Below, in pieces: positions 1 through 8,706 of a stretch of DNA of 32,500 bases (its first letter is position 1; each line of letters opens with the position of its first letter). This DNA is from Zygnema cylindricum (taxonomy: Eukaryota > Streptophyta > Zygnematophyceae > Zygnematales > Zygnemataceae): contig JBBHKE010002291.1 in assembly GCA_037447655.1 (NCBI GenBank), forward strand, positions 1 through 32,500. Reading direction: 5' to 3'. The position numbers and the translations under genes are program-made. Under the pieces are notes generated by a model. It was not told where the DNA came from and made no database searches. It was given only the letters and a program-made list of their open reading frames with translations.

Positions 1-124
1 ATTAAACCTTACCTTAAATAGTATAATGAAAAAATTAGAATCATTTACTCTATTTGATGTGATAGAGTCGAAATTTCGAGCGACCGAATTAGAGTAATTT
101 ACTCTAATTACGATTCGCGGTGTA
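1..124. mobile_element. MITE right end inside an aminopeptidase intron
   Basis: The stretch ends in ACGATTCGCGGTG followed by TA at 123-124. About 19 of the last 22 bases match the right end of the 12.2-12.75 kb element. Its left end is outside the window. It lies in the intron before the first visible aminopeptidase exon. Confidence 0.45.
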
Positions 125-432
125 CTGTTTACAGTGTGGAAGGAAAGTGCGAGCAGTCCGTGTTGGTTATGCCATAAGAGGGGGTGGGAGGGAAAGGAAT
201 TGTTGTCTATTTGATATCCTTTGGACATAGCATCATCTGAACCTGACGTCTTTAACAAATTTGGTTATCCTGTTTGGTGTGTGTGTGTCATCAAGTTAAT
301 CAAAGCGAAAGGAGAATTTAGCTTTTAAATGACTAAAGTGGGCATTTATGTTCATAAGGCTCTGTTTTGTCAACACAGTTGTGTTGGGTATGATATTTCT
401 GAAATCTGAAAGATGACCATTTGCTTCTACAG

Positions 433-980
433 GTATGTATTTGCAATGCTATCATCAAACCGGTCTGGTCGTGAGATTCAATGGGATTTTGTAAGACAAC
501 GTTGGGAAACTATTTACGCACGATTCAAGAATTCTATGGGCTTGATTCAGGTATGATACTTATGACATTTTGTTCTCTTCTTTTTTTCGTTTGTGGTTAT
601 TGTCAACAAAGTGATCGCAATGCAATGAGAGCTTTCAATGTAGTGATTTGTTAAGGTGTTATTGCAGAATATCTTAGTGGGTTCATAAGAATTGTATCAG
701 TCAGATACTTTTGAAAACTCAATGATTGCTAAATCTCTCTGTTTCTTTTTTTTTTTTGCCACGTGTGGTTGTGCAGCATGTTGTGTGCATGCCTCTTCGA
801 GGTTTTAGCACTTATGAAAAAGCACAAGAGGCAGAAGATTTTTTTGCGGCGAATCCGGTCCCAGAAGCAAAAATGGAGCTCGGAAGGACTCTTGAGACGA
901 TAAGGTCTCGTGCCGCGTGGCTCGAACGAGATCGTGACGATATGGGCGCTTGGCTGTCAAAGACTTCTGCTAAACTTTGA
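433..980 (+). CDS. M1 aminopeptidase, C-terminal exons (partial)
   Basis: Two exons, 433-550 and 777-980, give the last 106 residues plus the stop. The 5' part of the gene lies beyond the left edge. Exon one follows a CTACAG acceptor, starts one base into a codon and ends in phase 0 at CAG|GTATGA; exon two follows TTGTGCAG. The peptide has the pattern of the helical ERAP1-like C-terminal domain of puromycin-sensitive M1 metallopeptidases: SNRSGREIQWDFVRQRWETI, then a segment on entering helices and FFAANPVPEAKMELGRTLE, then RAAWLERD near the end. In plants this family (APM1 type) removes N-terminal residues from peptides. The zinc-binding HEXXH site would lie far upstream and cannot be checked. 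The family call rests on remembered similarity; the splice phases support it. Confidence 0.8.
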
Positions 981-1233
981 CTTCTATGCCATGAAATTGA
1001 AGTAAAAAATCCTTCTAGTCGTTGGCTGGAATAAGTATTCTTCTCTTGATACATCGTTGTCAAAGTCGAGGAGCATGTTTCTGGTGAAGGTGGAGTTTCC
1101 CTATGAATTGTAAAGCAGAGACCTCTACTTGTTTATGGACAACTTTTTGGAGAACATATCAGTTGACAAGGTTCAGCTTTTTTCACATCGATATGCTGTT
1201 GGTTTCTTTCCTTTGCGACACTGGCTAGAAGTT

Positions 1234-1239
1234 AATAAA
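1234..1239 (+). terminator. Possible poly(A) signal of aminopeptidase gene
   Basis: AATAAA lies about 250 bases after the stop codon at 980. This is a motif match only. Confidence 0.35.
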
Positions 1240-2370
1240 CCAGTAGGGTTGTGCCTGATATTAAACCTAACAAGTTGTGCATAAAACTGTCCAATGGAAT
1301 CAGTGTTGTGCTGTCACAAATTTGTAAATCTTTCACCAAAATACAATCAGACTGAGGTTTTGAAATGGCCTTCACTTGCACTTTCTTTTCTTAAAGCGAT
1401 GCTTGTGACATGGATGCTTTAAACCAAATGTGTATGTTTTTTTTATTTTTTTCTGAGCTGTCAACTTCAGATAATTGTATGAGTTGCCAAGGTTATTCTG
1501 CTTAAAATTTTGACAAAGAAAAAAGGGGGTGTACATGTTTCAATCCAATAGTTGTCTGCTTAGAAGTCCTTTGTCGGTGGCAATGACTTTGTGTCCACCC
1601 GGGGGTTTACAGTTTTGCGACACGACGGATGAATATGATGTTGCTGATATTTTTTACATAGATGTGTATGGCGTGTTTGCTCCAATTCATGCCATCTGCT
1701 TTTTCCTAAAAAACCCTAAAACGCGTAGTTTCTTTGTAGTTTGTTCACGCTCCACAACGATTTGGTACATACACATTGAACTTCGGCGCAAATTGAAGAA
1801 CGATGCGAAATGAAGCCTCTCAAAACTAAAGTACTAAAAGTCTTGTACGGATAAATTAAAACGCATGAAACGAAATATACTTTGTACACTATATCAAAAG
1901 GGACCCGCGTAAAAGTATCAAACTAAATGAAAAAAATGTGAGTCGTCATGCAAATCAAGCTACACTATTTATGATTCGCCATTAAATTTCAGTTTTGCGG
2001 CTAAGTTAAAAGCCAACATCTGCTCCCACAGTGGAGCTCACGTAAAATGAGAAAGTGACTGTGCGCAACGCTTTTATTTACATGTGGTTGCCGCAGTTTT
2101 GTTGCCGTAAACCTTCGCCGGTCGTATGAATTGTTGATTTTATTATGACGGTCGAAGTTCGCAAGCGCGGCAAAACTTTAACCGGTTGTTATAATATTTT
2201 GAAAGTCGAAACTGTTCAACTGATTGACCGTCAAATTTAAACTCAATGGTTACTTGTACCAATGTGTACTTAAAGCGTACAATCTTTGACAAGGTGATGT
2301 AAGTGACTATGCGCAACCAAAATAGTCACTGCCATGCTCAATTCCCTATACATTCCCTATACAGATCTAG

Positions 2371-2567
2371 ACATTTATCAGCGAACACACACACACACGC
2401 ACCCCGGCACACACACGCACACACACACACGCACACGCTGCGCACACAGTTATGCGATGCGTGCGTGTTGTGTAATGGATATTTCTTCAATGCAATGTCA
2501 ATAATCAATGATATTCAATATGTTGTTGTGTGTGTGTGTGTGTGTGCGCGTGTTCGCTGATAAATGT
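2371..2567. repeat. Inverted repeat flanking CA/TG microsatellite
   Basis: The 17-mer ACATTTATCAGCGAACA at 2371-2387 is perfectly inverted at 2551-2567. Each arm continues inward into a CA (left) or TG (right) dinucleotide run, so the arms become longer stems. Outside the perfect core, CAGATCTAG on the left resembles the complement of the right flank, extending the arms to about 26 bases with a few mismatches. The unit of about 200 bases looks like a small foldback or MITE-like element with no coding capacity. Confidence 0.6.
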
Positions 2568-3398
2568 TCAAATCTGCTACCAGTATTGTCGGGTAGTTGG
2601 ACCGTCGATAATCATTGATATCGAGTTCCAAACATATAATATCGATTATCAAGCATTGTTCCGGATCAACACTACCAAAATGCCCAAGGATGGTGGGGTG
2701 CTAAGTAGATATGTGTATGATTATGTTGGATTGCTTACGTGCCACAACGCTGGCCCTATTGATGATCTGTAATCCACCCGCTCAGACTGGAAAGCAATTG
2801 AGGCTTAGTCGATTGATAGTACAAACGCGCGAATGTCTCAAAGGTAAACCAATAGGTCACATACTAGTTTTATTTGCCAAAAAACGACATAAAACACTTA
2901 AAAGTGCAGTATCAACATCGATTAGGATAAAAGAGTCATGTTGAAACTGATCGATCAAGTCGCAAAAAGTTCCATTTCTATCGTTGTCGCTTAATTATCC
3001 AATTTACACAATAATTTAGCAAAAGCACTGGACAGAGCATATCAGCGGAAAGGACAAAGGAAATATACGATTTGGAATTTTTCGCCTTCAGCACATTCCT
3101 TTTAGTAAACGTGGACAGTGTCCTCTAGCTTTTGATAAACTATGACTTGATACTTTGTCCTAGGATGGGGCAGATGCATTTATGCAGAAAAATGTTGCAA
3201 TTTCTTCTACATGTTCTACAGGGGACAAGGTATCCACAGACCGGACTGGTTTTTGCAGTTGCACTTCACGCAATGTAATACACTTTTATGTACGGAAAGC
3301 TAAAATTCTTGCGCGACTCTTAAGTTGGCGGAGACAATTTGATGTCTGCTGGCGAGGTCACATTGGGGCAGCCCGCTATGACACGTTTGCGCTCAAAA

Positions 3399-3479
3399 AC
3401 ATTTTGACAGACACGTGTCGTTGTCTAACGCTAACAAATGTATTGGACAAGTCGAATGTTGCTACACGTGTCAAAATGT
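3399..3479. repeat. Short imperfect inverted repeat with CACGTG cores
   Basis: The left arm at 3399-3418 reads ACATTTTGACAGACACGTGT. The right arm at 3464-3479 reads ACACGTGTCAAAATGT. The arms are complementary except for four extra bases (GACA) in the left arm. Each holds a CACGTG G-box palindrome. It lies about 300 bases before the xylanase start, so it may be a foldback or a pair of bHLH/bZIP sites. Confidence 0.45.
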
Positions 3480-3774
3480 AGCTTTTCGTTACTTTATGCG
3501 AGAATTTGTGATTTCACAGCCGGCAACCGGCCGCATCAAACTGGACTCGAGCGCTGACGTCGTCTCACCACCGTCAATGTTCGCGTCAAAATCTCAAACT
3601 CTCCGTACAGAAAAGCGTACGAAATGGTCCAAATCACGTCATGGTCTGCAATTACTGAGAACCTGGTGCAATTACCGTGTCCTAATCTTTGATGGTACGG
3701 TATTACTGTACGGATTTTGAGTGTTTTTGAGTTTTGAAGCAGAGCAGCTAAGCTGCGAATTGGAAGATGCAGCC

Positions 3775-6700
3775 ATGGCTTCAGTCACTGCAAATTGTTA
3801 TTTCCAAGAAGGGACGAAAAACTGGTTCGTTTTAGCTGGAGGTGACCCAGACTGTCGTCTAGTGCGACAGGATGTGAAGGATCTTCCTGATTTTGTCGAA
3901 CGTCCTGTGAGTTTTTTTATTTTATTCTCCTTTTTTTTTCTCGGTTTGTACGACGTTTATCTTATTTCTTCCCCCTCGGTGCTTCTTTTTGAGATATTTT
4001 TCCACCGCATCAGAAAAAACTGGAAAAATTGCACGCTTGCAAGAATTTTTGAAAACAAATAAAATAATAAATAAAGAAATAAGTAAAGATAGAAATAAAT
4101 CTTCTCACCGTCTTGATCTTAAATTGTTCTGATTTTTTTTTTTGTTTGCAAACTTATTTCGGTAGACATATCCTCCATATGTACAATGTGGAGCTTTCAT
4201 CCTCTCCCTCTCTCTTCCTCCCTTCATCATCGTCTCTTCCATAGCCCTTTTATCCTCTCCTTTCTGATTTTCCTCTCCCATCTGCCCTTCTCTCTCTGTG
4301 TCTCCTTTCCCGCTACCCAACCCATCCCTCCACACATCTATCCCTCTTTTCCTCTCGCTCCCCTACTTTTCCATTCCTCTCCCCTCTCTGTCTCCCCCAT
4401 CTCCCTCTCCTCTCTCCCTCATTTCGATTTTCACCAGTGTTTCTCTTGTCCTTTGTGCAGCGTAACAGTTTCTATGTCTCCGTTTCTGGCCGGAAATCTG
4501 GATGGAATGGGCTTGCCCAAGATATTGAGTTAAAGGCAAAATGTAAATACAAAGTAACTGCAGAAGTTGCCATCAAAGGGGCGATTTCTGCAGGTGTTTG
4601 GATCACAATCGCTTTGAAAAATCGCAACGGAAGCGATTGGAAGGGAACTAATAATCCGTACATTAACGTGGGAAGGTGCGGTTTTATTCTGTTTTTTCAG
4701 TTTTTGGGAACCATGGCAGATTGTAAAGATGTTCTCCGGTTAGTTTTTTTGTTTGTCCCTCTATGAATCTTGCGGATACTAAATGCTACAATCAGTTATC
4801 TTTTCTCTTGAAGTCACAAACTGTCGTTGTTAGTGGATTAACTTCGATTTAACAAGACCGTTTTCTTACATACAACTCTAATTCAGAATGTAAAAAGTTG
4901 AGTGTAAGAAAAATCGTGTCTACATTTCTTGCACACTGTTGGTCTACCTTATTTTATTGACAATCTCCAGATATTTTTTAAGCAACGGTTGAGTTTCACG
5001 GCTGTTTTTTTTTGTTTATTTCTTTTTTGCAACTTCGGGAAATTTCTTGAAGTAAGTCTTGGAAGTGCGAGAACACACCGTTTAAAGCTGTTAGTGTTTA
5101 TTGTGTCATAAAGTTAATAATTTGGTTTTTCATTTTTAATCCACTCTAGTTTTGGTACAAATCTTCTAGATTAGATCCTTGTGAACCACATTATCATAGT
5201 TCAGATTGTTTTGCAAACTTTTTGTGAACTATGTGTTTTGAATTCCTTGCGGTTAGTGTCGATGATATTTAGGATTATACAGGAACCCATCTCCGGTCAC
5301 GAATAACTTGTAAATGCATTCCTTTTGTGTGATGCAGTGTCACAGCAAATGAGACAAATTTTGTTACACTTAATGGGCTTTTTAGAGGAATCGATACAGT
5401 TCCTCCCAAAGTGACAGTTTATGTGGAGGGTCCACCTGGCGGTGTGGATCTTCTTGTGGCATCTTTTACTATTGTGGCGGTTGAGGAGGCCCCACCGACG
5501 GAGAGGCCTAAATCTGGGCCTTTTAGGGATGTGAGTTCCTTTTCTTCGGTTTACATTTATTTTTTCTTCTTTTCGCTGATTTCAGAGCTGATTTTTTGTT
5601 TATTCGGTTCTGTTCTTTTTTATGAAGGGCCATTTTGGTCCCCTTCTCCCTCCCCTCCCCTTTCCCCTCCCCCTTCCCAACCTCCTGAAGCAGTCTTTCT
5701 CTGTCCATGTGTACAGCTGGGCCTCAACATTGTTGAAAATGGAGACTTTCAAAAAGGGACTTCCAGCTGGGGTTCTATGGCCTGCTCAGAATCTCTCAAA
5801 GTCATTCCTGCCTCTCCCTGTGGCTCTCCTAATGGACCTCCCATTGAGCCTTCCTCACTTCCTTCCTCATGGCCTCAATACTATCCTCTTCCCACCTTCG
5901 ATAATACACACTCCTCTTTTAACGCCTCTCCACAAAATTCTTTTAATTGTTATTCTTGTTGCCCTGATGGTCCCACATATCCTCCAGTCTATCCCATTTC
6001 CTCGCCCGTGAACCGTAGATCTCTCTATTCTCTATCTGATTTATCACTCTCCTGTAAAGAAAATTCTCTCCCTTCCCCATTGGCTGGACCCACCGGCCCG
6101 TATTTAATCGTGGGAAATCGAACCGCAGAATGGCAAGGACCGATGCAAAAACTAACGAAGCGAGTAAAACCGTCTACCACATATGCTGTCACAGCGTGGG
6201 TGAGAATTGGAAGAGAAGGCGATTCTTCTCGTCCAATTTCCCAGTCCCTTAATATGGCAATTTCGGTCGATGGGCAGTGGATAAATGGGGGGATGGTAGA
6301 GACACACGCAAACAAGTGGGTCCGGTCTGTGGGTTCCTTTCGAGTGGAGAAACAGCCGGTAGATGTAACATTATATGTCCAAGGAGCCAAGCCAGGTGTC
6401 GATATCTGGTTGGCCGATGTTCGTGTGATTGAGGTCGACTGGAAAGCGAGAATTGAGGAGTTGAAGGCAAAAGCTGAGGAAGTAAGATTTGAGGAAAACG
6501 TGGGGCTTTGTAAAGGTTGCAGTCTGATTTTTCTTGTGCTTGGTTGATTTTTTTTTTTTTTTCTGTTTTCTATTTGCTTTTATTCGTTTTTCTTCTAGTT
6601 TCTTGAAGTGGTTGTATCTGGTACAGTGGCAGGAGCGAGGATTCTTTAAACTCGTCGTATTTTATTTTGTGATCTTTTCAGTCTTTTGTTTTTTCTGATC

Positions 6701-8000
6701 TTTGTTTTCCATTTTTTGCAGGTCCGAAAACGCAACGTGACAATAAAGATTCGAGATGCATGCGGGAATTCGGTTTCAAATGCTTTTGTGACGATCGAAC
6801 AAACGGAGAGAGCATTTCCTTTGGGGACATGCATTAACAATCGCGATATTCAGAACCCTCAATACCAGCAGTTTTTCTTGAAACATTTTAATTTTGCTGT
6901 TTTCGAAAACGAACTCAAATGGGTGCAAATGGAAAGAATAAGGGGTGAGGTTGATTATACGACAGCCGACTTCATGCTCCAGTGGCTGGAAAATCATAAA
7001 ATACCAGTCAGAGGTCATTGCATTTTTTGGGATAATGAATTCCCAGAGTGGATTCGGAGAATATCAGATGAAGAAGCAGCAGGTACGACTCTTTTCTTGT
7101 CCATTATTCCCAAATTTATCGTAAATATGAAGTTTTTGTCGAGAGGAGGAGATTTTTTGTTGACCTTTTCTTTTGAGAGGAGCAAACTATGTGACTTTTT
7201 GTTGGGGGAGATTGATTTTGTTGTCATTCGCAGGTGAAGTGGATAGAAGGTTGACTGAGCTTGTAGGTCGTTGCAAGGGCAGATTTCAACACTATGATGT
7301 GAATAATGAGATGTTACATGGTGGATATTTTGCCGACCGTTTTGGACCGGGAATCATAACGAGGATGTTTCAATTGGCTTTCCGGCTTGACCCATCTGCA
7401 AAGCTTTTCGTCAACGATTATCATGTGGGAGATGGGTGTGATTGGAAGTCGACACCGGAAAAATATGTGGAATCGATTCAGGGATTGTTGAATAATGGAG
7501 CGCCTGTGGGAGGAATTGGTATCCAAGGGCATATTACGGCTCCGGTGGGTGTCCATTTTCGGGACACTTTGGATAAACTTGCTCAAATTGGGCTTCCAAT
7601 ATGGTTGACAGAGATGGATGTTAACTCTACCGACGAAACTGTGAGAGCAAATGACCTTGAGATCATGTTGCGAGAAGCTTTTGCACATCCGGTGGTGGAG
7701 GGAGTGGTGTTGTGGGGTTTTTGGAAGGGAGCTAAAGGGGCTCCTGCTATGGCGATACCTAATGCACATCTTGTTGAGGAAGATTGGAGTTTAAATGCCG
7801 CGGGAAGGAGATTGGAGGCTCTTCAAAAGGAGTGGACGACCGCAAATATAAGTGGCCACGTCGATGCCCACGGCGCGTTCCCACTGCGAGGATTTTTGGG
7901 AAAGTATAAAGTGAAAGTCGAGAGAGGAGGATCTTTCTACGAGCAAACGTTTGTTATTGAAAACGGCACTGGAGTACAGACTGTAAAAATTGTTATCTGA
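3775..8000 (+). CDS. GH10 endo-1,4-beta-xylanase with two CBM22 modules
   Basis: Exons 3775-3906, 4461-4675, 5338-5530, 5717-6481, 6722-7082 and 7234-8000 join in frame with GT-AG borders to give about 810 residues. Residues ~6-165 form one CBM22 (EGTKNW, GWNGLAQDIELK, YVEGPPGGVDLLVASF). Residues ~184-420 form a second (NIVENGDFQKG, NRTAEWQGP, LYVQGAKPGVDIWLADV). The GH10 barrel runs ~450-760. The acid/base glutamate is about E581 in DVNNEM and the nucleophile about E682 in WLTEMDV; RGHCIFWD is also typical. Such enzymes cleave xylan in cell walls. The ATG at 3775 has a good context (GCCATGG) but gives no signal peptide. Either the protein is leaderless, as reported for some plant GH10 enzymes, or an upstream exon is missed. 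The second CBM22 carries a large P/S-rich insertion. Confidence 0.9.
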
Positions 8001-8086
8001 GTTGAGTGGATAATGTGCTCTATTTTGACCTATTTTATGTCAGTTTTGTAGTTGTTGCAAATTCCTGTCGTTCATTTTTAATGGAG

Positions 8087-8092
8087 AATAAA
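8087..8092 (+). terminator. Poly(A) signal of xylanase gene
   Basis: AATAAA lies about 87 bases after the xylanase stop codon, in an AT-rich 3' region. Two more partial matches follow within 140 bases. Confidence 0.5.
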
Positions 8093-8354
8093 GAAGACAA
8101 GTTGACCGATTGTGTGTGATTTAAATTTCTTCTGGTCAAAATCTTCTAATAAATGAAGAATAGCTTTTGTGGTAGTCATAGTGTGGCTTTCTAACTGTTT
8201 TTTCTGGGATGTTTAACTATGTAGGAATAAACTGCCATGTGATGCTGGCTAAAGTGAAGGTTGCTATGATTATAATATGTATATATACCCATTGGACTTA
8301 AAAGTTATTTGAAATGCTGGTCTGTCTCATTCCTGAGCATGCCATTCAGCCACT

Positions 8355-8478
8355 TACACTGTCCATCACTGGTAGTGTCAACAACACTATTTAAGGGATT
8401 GGACTACTGCGCCAAGTCTCCCTACACTGATGGCACATCTACAGTAATAACTCTACCCTAACAGCGATGGGCAGTGCA
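8355..8478. mobile_element. Short MITE (about 120 bp) with CACTG ends
   Basis: The left end at 8357 reads CACTGTCCATCACTGGTAGT. The right end, read inverted from 8476, gives CACTGCCCATCGCTGTTAGG. TA precedes the left end and CA follows the right. Internal sequence (CAACACTATTT, then TTGGACTAC) recurs near 19227-19250 (TGGACTAC). It has no coding capacity. It lies between the convergent xylanase and NUP50-like genes. Confidence 0.55.
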
Positions 8479-8492
8479 GAGGCAATTTGTAG

Positions 8493-8650
8493 TGTATATA
8501 TGCATATATGTATATATGTATATATGTATATATGTATATATGTATAATATGTATATATGTATATATGTATATATGTATAATATGTATATATGTATAATAT
8601 GTATATATGTACACATATATATGTACATATACATTATATATAAAATATAT
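8493..8650. repeat. GTATATAT microsatellite
   Basis: This is an alternating TA-rich array of GTATATAT units with occasional GTATAAT units, largely self-complementary. Frames open through it on both strands are artefacts of the repeat. Confidence 0.85.
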
Positions 8651-8706
8651 GTGTTTTCATTTTTCATTACGATTAAAAGAAACAGTCAGTTTATCCATTT
8701 ACACAC

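Larger units (their letters stand above)
981..3774. other. Intergenic spacer between aminopeptidase and xylanase
   Basis: No coding exon was recognised on either strand. The first few hundred bases are probably the aminopeptidase 3' UTR. A 17-base motif AAGTGACTRTGCGCAAC occurs near 2053 and again near 2300, 247 bases apart. Two inverted repeats are listed separately. The last part contains several CGTAC/GTAC sites (near 3290, 3603, 3617, 3697 and 3709), and any promoter or 5' exon of the xylanase would be here. Short open frames at 1529-1813, 2303-2560 and 3182-3720 have low complexity or resemble no family known to me. Confidence 0.6.

Noticed and set aside
2303-2560. Histidine/threonine-rich open frame
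   Set aside because: Produced by the CA microsatellite inside an inverted repeat.
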